Assembly: GCA_023411115.1 (NCBI GenBank)
Contig: JAEYPF010000014.1
Span: forward strand, 34,355-98,354
Direction of reading: 5' to 3'
DNA: 64,000 bases
Source of the DNA: Methanobacteriota archaeon
GTDB taxonomy: Archaea; Methanobacteriota; Methanobacteria; Methanobacteriales; Methanobacteriaceae
A model generated the notes under the pieces. That model was not told the origin of the DNA and made no database searches. It saw nothing but the letters and a program-made list of their open reading frames with translations. A program made the translations under genes and the position numbers. Of this stretch, positions 42,706 through 50,971 are shown piece by piece (position 1 is the stretch's first letter; every line of letters begins with the position of its first letter).

Positions 42706-45012
42706 CTAGTTAATAGGGATAGTGAAGTAAAAAGTCGATCCTACATCTGGCTCTGATTCTACCCATATTTGTCCACCATGGCGTTCAACAATCCTTTTTG
42801 CAACTGATAGTCCAATACCAGTTCCAGGATATTCCTCTATTGTATGCAGTCGTTGGAATATGTTGAAGATACGGTCAAAATATTCTTCTTCAATACCGAT
42901 ACCATTATCTGCAACTGAAAATACGTATTTATCTTCATCAGTTAGATATGAGATATGGATTTTAGGTGAAGTTTGGAATTGTCTAAATTTAATTGCATTT
43001 CCAACCAGATTCTGGAACAACTGTAAGAGCTGGCCAGAATCAGCAATTACCTTTGGAAGTTTATCATAGGTTATTTCGGCATTATTATCTTCAATTGAAT
43101 CTTTTAAACTGGAAATTGTATATTCAACAATTTCTTTGGTATTTGTTGGCTTAAATTCTTTTCCCCTTGACACTATTCTGGAGTATTGCAGTAAATCCTT
43201 AATCATGAGCTGCATCCGTACAGAAGCTTCTGTTATATATTCTATAAATTCATCAGAATCTTTATCAAGCTTATTTTTGTAACGTTTTGCTAAAAGCTGT
43301 GTAAAACTTGAGATGGTTCGCAGTGGCTCCTGCAGATCATGGGAAGTGATATAGGCGAACTGTTGGAACTCTTCATTGGTACGATTTAAATCATCCATGA
43401 GCTTCTTCAGCTGTTTTTCATAAAGATCTTTTTGGAACCCAGCTGAATCCTCCAATTTTGAAACCTGTATTCTAAGCCCTTCATTGATGTTTTCCAGTTC
43501 ATCCTTTTTTTGAGTTAATTTTTCAACTCTAAGTTTTTTTGTATTTAATAATTCTTTGATTTGTGTTTGTTTCCTGAGTGATTCATTTAAGTGTTTTTCT
43601 AATAATTCCTCAGAATCTTCATACTTTGAAATAATCCTTTTAAACTCGGCACTCTTTTTTTCAAGCTCAGTAACTTTTTGATTTAATTCTTCACCTTCAG
43701 AAGTTAAATCACTCAATAGTTCTTTAGCATTTTTAAGGTCGCTGATATCACGATTTATAACTATGTATTCTATTGCACGACCATTATCATCGTATTTGCC
43801 AGTAATCCTGCTTTCTATAGTGAGAGGTTTACCGTATTTATTGTAGTGGATGAGCTCCAAATCCAAAAATTCATTATTTTTTAAGTCTTCTAAAATGTTA
43901 AGTCGTTCCATAGGGGTACTTTTAGATTTAAATAATTCATACACAATTTTTCCAACGGCTTCATCATCTTCCCAGCCATAAATCTTTCTTGCCGCATCAT
44001 TCCATGTTTTCACACGGAGTTTGCCATCAATTACAATGACTGCGTCGTTGATATTATCTGTAATATCCGCTGGATTATCATGTGCTGGGGACATGTTTTC
44101 TTTGATATCTTCCAGTTCTTTTGCATGGGATTCTATTAGTTTTGCAATAGTTGCATTTTCATTTTCTTTAACACTTTCCAGCTCTTTAGCATGATTTTTT
44201 GTTAATTTCGCGATAAATTCTTCATTTTCTATTTTAGAGTCCTCATACATTGAAATAATATCTTTAAGCTCGGCATTGCTTTCTTCAAGTTCAGCAATTT
44301 TTTGGTCCCTTTGTTTGACTTCAATTTCCATGTTTTTTGATAGTTCTTCAGTCTCCCTCTGCTTCTCAAGGACTTCATTGACGCGTTCTTCAACTAACTT
44401 TTCGCTAAGTTCCACTTCTTTTTTGGAATCTTCATTTTCTGAAATGATTTCCTTAAGTTCATGGTTGGCATTTTCAAGTTCAGCAATTCTTTGATTTAAT
44501 TCTTCAATTTCGGAATTTACAGCTTCCATAGATGAATTTTCAGATGATTCCGTTTCAATTAATAGCTCATTGGCTCTTTTTTCGATTAATTCTTCCATAA
44601 ATTCGTGCTGTTTTTCATGAATATCTTCTTCATTTCGTTTATATTCAGTTACATCAGTTAAACTCAGTAATATACCGATTACATCGTTTTCATCATTCTT
44701 AATGGGCTGAATAACCCAGTCCCAGTACATAATTCCCAATTCAGGATCTTCAAGCGGCATAGAATATGCATAATAGGGTTCACCTGTTTCAACCACATTT
44801 TTAAAGATATTTTCATTTCCTTTATGCGGATAAAGGTCAAAATGGTTCTTACCCACAAAAAAATCAGGAGTTTTATTACTCTTTTTAGCATATGCGTCAT
44901 TTACTTTAATAAAATTAAAGTTTCTGTCCATATAGGCCATCATAAAATGTGTATGGTCAAAAATAGTTTCTAACATTAAGGCATTTTCTGAGATTTCATT
45001 TAATGAATTCAT
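42706..45012 (-). CDS. Soluble PAS/coiled-coil histidine kinase
   Basis: A 768-residue kinase without membrane spans. An N-terminal PAS domain (about residues 10-125) is followed by a long Glu/Lys/Asn-rich coiled coil, a second PAS domain (about 310-420), another coiled coil and the kinase core. The phospho-His sits in FAYITSHDLQEPLRTISSF; the ATP domain shows NLVGNAIKFRQ, DNGIGIEEEYFDRIF and GTGIGLSVAKRIVERHGG. It senses a cytoplasmic signal, perhaps redox or a ligand in PAS. The next gene on the same strand encodes a receiver protein, the likely partner. Confidence 0.88.
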   Translation of the reverse strand: MNSLNEISENALMLETIFDHTHFMMAYMDRNFNFIKVNDAYAKKSNKTPDFFVGKNHFDLYPHKGNENIFKNVVETGEPYYAYSMPLEDPELGIMYWDWVIQPIKNDENDVIGILLSLTDVTEYKRNEEDIHEKQHEFMEELIEKRANELLIETESSENSSMEAVNSEIEELNQRIAELENANHELKEIISENEDSKKEVELSEKLVEERVNEVLEKQRETEELSKNMEIEVKQRDQKIAELEESNAELKDIISMYEDSKIENEEFIAKLTKNHAKELESVKENENATIAKLIESHAKELEDIKENMSPAHDNPADITDNINDAVIVIDGKLRVKTWNDAARKIYGWEDDEAVGKIVYELFKSKSTPMERLNILEDLKNNEFLDLELIHYNKYGKPLTIESRITGKYDDNGRAIEYIVINRDISDLKNAKELLSDLTSEGEELNQKVTELEKKSAEFKRIISKYEDSEELLEKHLNESLRKQTQIKELLNTKKLRVEKLTQKKDELENINEGLRIQVSKLEDSAGFQKDLYEKQLKKLMDDLNRTNEEFQQFAYITSHDLQEPLRTISSFTQLLAKRYKNKLDKDSDEFIEYITEASVRMQLMIKDLLQYSRIVSRGKEFKPTNTKEIVEYTISSLKDSIEDNNAEITYDKLPKVIADSGQLLQLFQNLVGNAIKFRQFQTSPKIHISYLTDEDKYVFSVADNGIGIEEEYFDRIFNIFQRLHTIEEYPGTGIGLSVAKRIVERHGGQIWVESEPDVGSTFYFTIPIN

Positions 45013-45234
45013 ACTATCCCCTATCTCGACTTTAAATTTTTGATAACTAAATATACGAATTGTAGTTAAACTGATTCTGAGTTGGTCGCTTTATATATAT
45101 TTATTTTTCGATATATTCTTCAAAAATTCAGTTTAATGGGCTACAAAAAAAATTTATTAATTTGTTTTAATATAAGTAATAAAAGTCGTGTGTATATGAA
45201 TATTCTATTTCAGGCACTGTATTGAGTTTTTCAG

Positions 45235-45444
45235 ATGATTGTTATGGGTGTAAATGAACAGGTAGAAGAATGTCAGGAGACATTAGGAAAGCTTATAGGT
45301 AAAAAGATTCTTGAAATTAAATTTAAACCATACAATAGCAGTTGCTGGAGGCTTTTTATAACTACAGATAAAGATGAACTCATCCTGACTTTTTGTAAAG
45401 ATTGGAAATGTCCTGTTACGCAATACAAAGGCTCTGATTTTTAA
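45235..45444 (+). CDS. Hypothetical small protein upstream of HAD phosphatase
   Basis: A protein of up to 69 residues with three cysteines and mixed alpha/beta character (LGKLIGKKILEIKFKPYN, then CWRLFITTDKDELILTFC). I do not recognise it. It could start at ATG 45235 or at the ATG three codons later; neither has a strong ribosome site. The HAD phosphatase begins 18 bases after its stop, so the two are probably co-transcribed. Confidence 0.5.
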   Translation: MIVMGVNEQVEECQETLGKLIGKKILEIKFKPYNSSCWRLFITTDKDELILTFCKDWKCPVTQYKGSDF

Positions 45445-45462
45445 TTTATTTAGGTGATATAT

Positions 45463-46272
45463 GTGCAAGATTTAAAATATCTCTTTGACCATCTGGATGA
45501 ATTTAAAGGATTTAAAGATAAAAACACAGCTATTATAACGGATATAGATGGTACTATAAGTAAAATTGTTTTAAATCCAAATGAAGCGGTAATAACTCAA
45601 ATTATGAGAAAAACACTTGAAAAACTTGTGAGTAAATTTCGGCTGGTGGGTGTTGTAACTGGAAGAAGCGCTAGAAACGCTAAAGAAATCATTGGAGTAG
45701 AGGGATTACTTTATGTTGGGAGCCATGGACTTGAATACATGAAGGATGATGAAATTTATATTGAGCCTGAAGTGGAAGAATATTTTCCCCTTGTAAAAAA
45801 AGTTGCTCAAAACATCCAAAGTGAAGAAGAATTATGTAATATTCGAAATATTCTATTCCAGGAAAAGGGACTTTGTTTTACGGTTCATTATAGAAATTGT
45901 GAAGACCCTGAAGGGACACGCAGGAAAATTTTAGATGCAATCAATGAAATGGAAGAACTTGATAAATTTAAAATTACTGAAGGACGTAAAGTTGTGGAGA
46001 TAAGGCCTAAAATTGGCCATAACAAGGGTACAATACTTGAAAAACTTATCTTTGAAAGTGGGCTTGATAAAGTTATTTATTTGGGAGATGATATTACTGA
46101 TGTCGATGCCTTTAACAAGCTAAAAGAACTCAAAGAAGATGATAAAGTTAATGGCGAAGGTATAGTAGTGATTTCAGAGGAAGTTCCTGAATATGTTAAA
46201 GAAAATGCATCTTTTTATGTAAATGGAGTTGATGAAGTGCAGAAGTTCTTTAACTGGCTTTTGGAAAATTAA
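45463..46272 (+). CDS. Trehalose-phosphatase-like HAD hydrolase
   Basis: A 269-residue HAD-superfamily phosphatase. Motif I is ITDIDGTIS, motif II is VVTGRSARNAKE, then HGLEYM, and motifs III/IV include RPKIGHNKGTILEKL and YLGDDITDVDAF. This order is that of trehalose-6-phosphate phosphatases (OtsB) and mannosylglycerate phosphatases. No synthase gene is nearby, so the substrate is not settled. The start was placed at GTG 45463, which follows AGGTGATATAT; an upstream GTG at 45454 lies within the ribosome site. Confidence 0.82.
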   Translation: MQDLKYLFDHLDEFKGFKDKNTAIITDIDGTISKIVLNPNEAVITQIMRKTLEKLVSKFRLVGVVTGRSARNAKEIIGVEGLLYVGSHGLEYMKDDEIYIEPEVEEYFPLVKKVAQNIQSEEELCNIRNILFQEKGLCFTVHYRNCEDPEGTRRKILDAINEMEELDKFKITEGRKVVEIRPKIGHNKGTILEKLIFESGLDKVIYLGDDITDVDAFNKLKELKEDDKVNGEGIVVISEEVPEYVKENASFYVNGVDEVQKFFNWLLEN

Positions 46273-46277
46273 ATCTA

Positions 46278-47564
46278 TTATTCTCCAACAAATATTCTAA
46301 CCCTCCAACCCTCTTTCTTTTCCACCAATTGGGCTCTTATTGGAATAAAATGAGAATCAATAAGGAGCCGCAGGTAGGTTGCAGATTTAGCAGGTAATTT
46401 TAAGGGGCTTTTTATTTTACGATTTTCTGTACGTATCTGACATGCTAACTTCTCTCGTTTATCGACAAATAAAGAAGCCTCAATCCCTTCCTTTAAATCT
46501 TCAACTTCAAAACTTCTAAGATGCAGTCCTGCATCAAGGGTATATTGCGGTTTGATTCCTCGTTTTCCTTTTCTAAACATTTCGTGGGCATCTGAAGATT
46601 TAACTCCCTTATCAACATTGGATGCTACAAACCATGCTCTTTCAATTACACTCTCTACAGTCTGATCTGGAGGAATAATCCCTTCAGATTCATACATTTT
46701 AATAAGATTAAATACTTCTTCACGTGTAACATCCTGTTCAACCGAACTTATTGCAAGTCGCGTAAGTACAGGGCCATACCCTGCCATTCTTAAGGCTGCC
46801 CAAATTTGGTCTTCATTTCTGTATTGTCTGCCCTTAATGATAGCTTCTGCAGCATTGGCATTTATATTGGCGATATTAAGTAACTTAGATCTGGAATATT
46901 TATTAAGCCGTTTTGTAAGGATTTCTACATTCCGCTTCCCTGGAATATTTCCTTTTTTAATTTCTTTTTGAAGAATTTTTACTGTAGAATCAGGAAGGAC
47001 TTCTTTAACTTCTTCTGGTATTTTGAAGTTATTTTCAATTATCTTTGCCCTGATTTCCCTACCTGAAATCTTTCCATCCATTTTCAGCTCAGGAATTATG
47101 TGGAACTTCATTTTTCGCTTGTATTTTTTATAAAGAAATTCATTTACTGCAAACCATCTTATGACGTTACGATTTGGAAGATTCCTAGGGATACCGCTGA
47201 ATATGCCTTGTTTTGCAAATGATGATGCATATTTTTGGATTTTTTTGGTTGAAACATCTGCTGCATCGACATAATCTACAACACCATCTTCAATCATCAT
47301 GGCTATCCTGATTGGAACGGTGTATGCAAGTGTCAGCCTGTGATGAAGCCCTTCAATTGGTACAACTTTATCTGCACCTGCTTTAAGTGCCATTTTACGC
47401 CTTGCATCATAACCCGCAAAAAAAGGGGCATGGTTTGCACTGTAATCTTTATTTAAGTATATTACTACTTCTCCGCCAGTTTTTTCTGCAATTTCTCTTC
47501 CTTTTTCTATGAGTTTAACGTGGCCGTTGTGTACTGGGTCAAAATCAGCGCTTATTCCAATCAA
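46278..47564 (-). CDS. Cytidylyltransferase-like nucleotidyltransferase (TmcAL-related layout)
   Basis: A 428-residue protein with an N-terminal HIGH-type nucleotidyltransferase domain (ISADFDPVHNGHVKLIEKG, with HNGH as the nucleotide motif, and SGREIRAKI for the second site). The long C-terminal part is helical and lacks known motifs. The size and first motif resemble tRNA(Met) cytidine acetate ligase (TmcAL, DUF795), but the N-terminal details differ, so this is uncertain. It ends 5 bases from the convergent phosphatase gene. Confidence 0.65.
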   Translation of the reverse strand: MIGISADFDPVHNGHVKLIEKGREIAEKTGGEVVIYLNKDYSANHAPFFAGYDARRKMALKAGADKVVPIEGLHHRLTLAYTVPIRIAMMIEDGVVDYVDAADVSTKKIQKYASSFAKQGIFSGIPRNLPNRNVIRWFAVNEFLYKKYKRKMKFHIIPELKMDGKISGREIRAKIIENNFKIPEEVKEVLPDSTVKILQKEIKKGNIPGKRNVEILTKRLNKYSRSKLLNIANINANAAEAIIKGRQYRNEDQIWAALRMAGYGPVLTRLAISSVEQDVTREEVFNLIKMYESEGIIPPDQTVESVIERAWFVASNVDKGVKSSDAHEMFRKGKRGIKPQYTLDAGLHLRSFEVEDLKEGIEASLFVDKREKLACQIRTENRKIKSPLKLPAKSATYLRLLIDSHFIPIRAQLVEKKEGWRVRIFVGE

Positions 47565-47698
47565 ATTAATTTCTCCTTATTTAAAACTATAAAACACAAG
47601 TAATATCTTAAATTATTAATCTTTAAAAAGTTATATCTATAATTAGCTTAATTAAATTTACTAAATTGGAAGCCAATAAAAACTTAAAATACTGAATT

Positions 47699-48307
47699 TT
47701 AGTTAGTTCCTTTATTATAGCCCCATATTTTTAATGAAATATCCACCATTAATTCCAGTGATTCTTCTTCATCTTTAAAAATTGTTGGGAAAACCGTACC
47801 GTATAAAATCAGGCTTTTTATTGTAATGGACCATTCAGTCAGCAACTTAACAGAATCCTCATTGGGTATATTAACGCCATTAAAGCGTCCAAAGAAATCT
47901 GAAACTGCTTTATAGTCTTGAGCATTGATTAATTTTATATCTTCAAGTAGTTCATTGCTGTTTAGCAGTGCTGCAGTAGTTAAAGCTCTTACCAGCCCCG
48001 AGTTTTTATCCTGTATTTCCTTCATTTTCTTTATTACTTGCCGGATGTAGCCTGGAAAGTCATTGAAATTAATTTTTTCGGGCTGTTCCATCATTAACTG
48101 TTCATTCTGGTACTGGTTTCCAATTTCTTTGATTATATCGATTTTGCCATTTGGAAAATATTTGTATATTAAACCTATGCTTACATCGGCTTCTTTTGTT
48201 ATACTGCGGATTGAAACATTTTCATAACCTTTTTTTTCAATGAGAGACTTTGTAGAATCAATGATTCGGTTAATTTTTGCTTCTTTATCCCTTTTTGGCA
48301 AATACAC
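47699..48307 (-). CDS. TetR-family transcriptional regulator
   Basis: A 202-residue repressor-type protein. The N-terminal HTH is typical: IIDSTKSLIEKKGYENVSIR, then ITKEADVSIGLIYKYFPNGK. The C-terminal helical domain should bind a ligand. It is divergent from a methyltransferase gene; a perfect palindrome lies between them and is the natural operator candidate. Confidence 0.88.
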   Translation of the reverse strand: MYLPKRDKEAKINRIIDSTKSLIEKKGYENVSIRSITKEADVSIGLIYKYFPNGKIDIIKEIGNQYQNEQLMMEQPEKINFNDFPGYIRQVIKKMKEIQDKNSGLVRALTTAALLNSNELLEDIKLINAQDYKAVSDFFGRFNGVNIPNEDSVKLLTEWSITIKSLILYGTVFPTIFKDEEESLELMVDISLKIWGYNKGTN

Positions 48308-48359
48308 ACATCCTTTATGGGGAGATTCCTAATAATTTTAATTGATATAATTAGATAAT

Positions 48360-48373
48360 TACATGTTCATGTA
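48360..48373. promoter_or_regulatory. Candidate TetR operator
   Basis: TACATG-TT-CATGTA is a perfect 14-bp inverted repeat in the 142-base gap between the divergent TetR and methyltransferase genes. The methyltransferase TATA box TTTATATAA follows at about 48409-48417. A direct repeat TAACATTT flanks that TATA box. Confidence 0.5.
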
Positions 48374-48449
48374 TTTTACTTAGTGATATTACTTATTTTA
48401 ATGTAACATTTATATAATCAATCTAACATTTTAAATTCATTCAAAGGTA

Positions 48450-49028
48450 GTGATTATAATGAGTTTTAAAGAACCGGGTTCAACAGAGGTATTTTTTACG
48501 GTTGCATTAGGGTATACAGTTGGCAGTTTTTTCTGGAAAAATTATGTAAAAAGTCTTAATTTGAATGGAAATGAGAAAATTCTAGATTACGGCTCTGGAT
48601 CTGGTGCTCTTTCAAGACATGTAGCTCAAATCCTCCAAAAAGGAGGGGGACATTTAACATGCGTGGATATATCTCAAAAATGGATAGCAACTATTCAAAA
48701 TAAAATGAATGAATATCCTAATGTGGATTTTAAGTTGGGAAAGGTCGATAATTTGGATATTCCTGATAATTTCTATGATGCGGTTATAATTCACTATGTA
48801 CTGCATGATATAGGGCCTGATTTAAGGGGAGATATACTGAGAGCTCTCATCCAAAAATTAAAAGATGGTGGGAAAATCTATATTAGGGAGCCAATTGCGG
48901 ATAATCATGGAATGCCTACGGCCGAAATTAGAAAATTAATGCAAAATGAAGGAATGAATGAAATTAATGTTAAAATAAATAGGATAAGGCTAATTGGAAA
49001 TATTACAGAAGCAGTATTTGTTAAATAA
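48450..49028 (+). CDS. Class I SAM-dependent methyltransferase
   Basis: A 192-residue enzyme with SAM motif I KILDYGSGSGALSRHV, the acidic residue after strand 2 in LTCVDISQKW, and motif IV-like DAVIIHYVLHDIG. The substrate is unknown. A MTase next to a TetR regulator suggests modification of a toxic or lipid-like compound, but that is only inference. The gene ends before a T-rich stretch (TTTTTTTCTTTATTTTTTT). Confidence 0.82.
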   Translation: MIIMSFKEPGSTEVFFTVALGYTVGSFFWKNYVKSLNLNGNEKILDYGSGSGALSRHVAQILQKGGGHLTCVDISQKWIATIQNKMNEYPNVDFKLGKVDNLDIPDNFYDAVIIHYVLHDIGPDLRGDILRALIQKLKDGGKIYIREPIADNHGMPTAEIRKLMQNEGMNEINVKINRIRLIGNITEAVFVK

Positions 49029-49181
49029 TTTTTTTCTTTATTTTTTTGAGTTTAGATATTTTAAATTTATATTATATTTTGTTTGATTTGTTGTGGCTTT
49101 ATTCAAAAATTTTTAATAATTATAAAAACAGACATAATAAAGAATTGTTTTTCAAAAATAGTGTGTGGTGGAGGTTAGGTG

Positions 49182-49496
49182 ATGTTAGATAAAATATTCA
49201 ATAAAAAGGAAATTAAGAGAAATTCAGTATCGAAAAAATATTTCGGTAAAGGTAAAGAATATATTGAAAAACAGGATTTTCAGCCGGCCATAGAATCTTT
49301 TAAAAGATGTATTCAGGAGGATCCAGAAGATTCTATATCATACATCGGCCTGTGCATTGCTTATTCAGGTTTAATGGATTTAAATACTGCACGGGAATAT
49401 TATAAAAAACTTAAAGATGCGGATCCGTATTTAGCAGCACAGTTTAAAAATACTCCAGAGGGTTCATTAATAACTGAGGATGATAATTTGCAGTGA
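49182..49496 (+). CDS. Small TPR-repeat protein
   Basis: A 104-residue protein with a basic N-terminal segment and two tetratricopeptide repeats: KEYIEKQDFQPAIESFKRCI with EDPEDSISYIGLCIAYSGLM, and NTAREYYKKLKDADPYLA. It should serve in protein contacts. The ATG at 49182 follows GGAGGTTAGGTG; a GTG just before it is part of that leader. The MFS gene starts 68 bases downstream on the same strand. Confidence 0.75.
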   Translation: MLDKIFNKKEIKRNSVSKKYFGKGKEYIEKQDFQPAIESFKRCIQEDPEDSISYIGLCIAYSGLMDLNTAREYYKKLKDADPYLAAQFKNTPEGSLITEDDNLQ

Positions 49497-49564
49497 TCTA
49501 AGGTCAATTCTAACTTATTATTTTTTAATTATTCGCCAGATAATTTATTTAAAGTTGAAATCTC

Positions 49565-50809
49565 ATGAATTCTGATAAAGAAGTACAAAATGAGAGAGAA
49601 AGACCTTTAAACGATACGGGATTATGCAAACCTCGAGAACCTTGTCCAAGCAAGAGATCATTCTTCATTGTTACATTAACTGCTCTGTTTTTATTAATGG
49701 GTGCAACAATACCTACACCTTTGTATGGGCTGTACAGAATTAACTTTGCACTTTCTCCAATTGCAATTACGTTGATTTATGCTGCATATTCAATTGGTGT
49801 GGTTCCAACACTATTTTTTTTCGGGCCTTTAGGCGATGCATTAGGGCGAAAACCATTACTCCTAATAGCAGTTTCATCAGGTATTATTGGGACCATAATT
49901 TTAGGTTTTGCTCCGGGTTTCGACTGGTTAATTATTGGACGATTGGCTCAAGGCATTGGTGTAGGTGCAGTTCTTGGAAATGCAACGGCGGCACTGGTAG
50001 AATTCGAACCTGATGGAAATAAGCAGCATGCAACTGAAATTGCAGGAATGGCTCAGCTAGGGGGTCTAGCTCTAGGTTCTTTAACGGCAGGAATAATGGC
50101 AGAATATTTATTTGCCCCTACGCTGCTGGTTTATATTCTGGAATTATTTTTTTTGATCATGGTTTTTATTCTTCTTCTTACTGTAGAAGGATCTGGCATT
50201 AAGCTTGAGTTTAATTCGTTCCGCCTTAATAAACCTGCCATTTCCCCGGCAAAATGGTCTTTTATTTCAGCTTCCATAGCATCGGCTTTAGTTTTAGCCA
50301 TGTCGGGGTTGTATTTCAGTCTGGTCCCTACTTATACTCAGGGTATTCTTCATACTTCTAATATTGCATTAGGCGGTATCATATCCTCAGTAATGGTTTT
50401 TACCAGCGTAGTGGTGGAAAAAATTTTATGGAACCGTCCTTCGATGCATTTAGAGATAGGGGGTTTAATATCTCTTATGTTGGGATTATTACTGATTTCA
50501 TTTACAAGTATCTACCCTTCACTGGTAATTCTTTTAATGGCTGCTATATTCTGTGGTATTGGTTTCGGTACCACTTATATGGGTGCAATAGGTGTCATAA
50601 ATAGAATTGCTCCTCCAAAGCGGAGGGGAGATGTAACTTCTTCATTTTTTGCCATAACTTACGCTGCTTTAGGGATTCCAATCATTGGACTCGGCGTTGC
50701 AGCTCAGTACCTCAACCTTTTTAATGCAGTATATCTATTTGTCGCTGCAATAATCCTCATAGCTGTCATTGATATACCAATGATACTCCTGCAGCGTTAT
50801 GGTAGGTAA
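49565..50809 (+). CDS. Major facilitator superfamily transporter
   Basis: A 414-residue transporter with about 12 membrane spans. The MFS motif between TM2 and TM3 is GPLGDALGRKPLLL, and TM4-TM5 include IGRLAQGIGVGAVLGNATAAL. The 35-residue N-terminal tail is polar with CKPREPCPSKRS. The substrate cannot be predicted. No clear ribosome site precedes the ATG. It lies between a TPR gene and the pyruvate decarboxylase gene; a shared origin or function is possible but unproven. Confidence 0.83.
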   Translation: MNSDKEVQNERERPLNDTGLCKPREPCPSKRSFFIVTLTALFLLMGATIPTPLYGLYRINFALSPIAITLIYAAYSIGVVPTLFFFGPLGDALGRKPLLLIAVSSGIIGTIILGFAPGFDWLIIGRLAQGIGVGAVLGNATAALVEFEPDGNKQHATEIAGMAQLGGLALGSLTAGIMAEYLFAPTLLVYILELFFLIMVFILLLTVEGSGIKLEFNSFRLNKPAISPAKWSFISASIASALVLAMSGLYFSLVPTYTQGILHTSNIALGGIISSVMVFTSVVVEKILWNRPSMHLEIGGLISLMLGLLLISFTSIYPSLVILLMAAIFCGIGFGTTYMGAIGVINRIAPPKRRGDVTSSFFAITYAALGIPIIGLGVAAQYLNLFNAVYLFVAAIILIAVIDIPMILLQRYGR

Positions 50810-50971
50810 CACTCGGGTTTTTTTAGTATCAGCGGTTTAATATCCTATTTTTACTGTTTTATGACCGTTTATGCTTTTATTTAATTTTAATAATTTTTTA
50901 TATAAAAATATTATTATTTAAAAAATCATAGTATAACTGCTATTGGTCATTTGATAAAAGGAGTTTATAAA

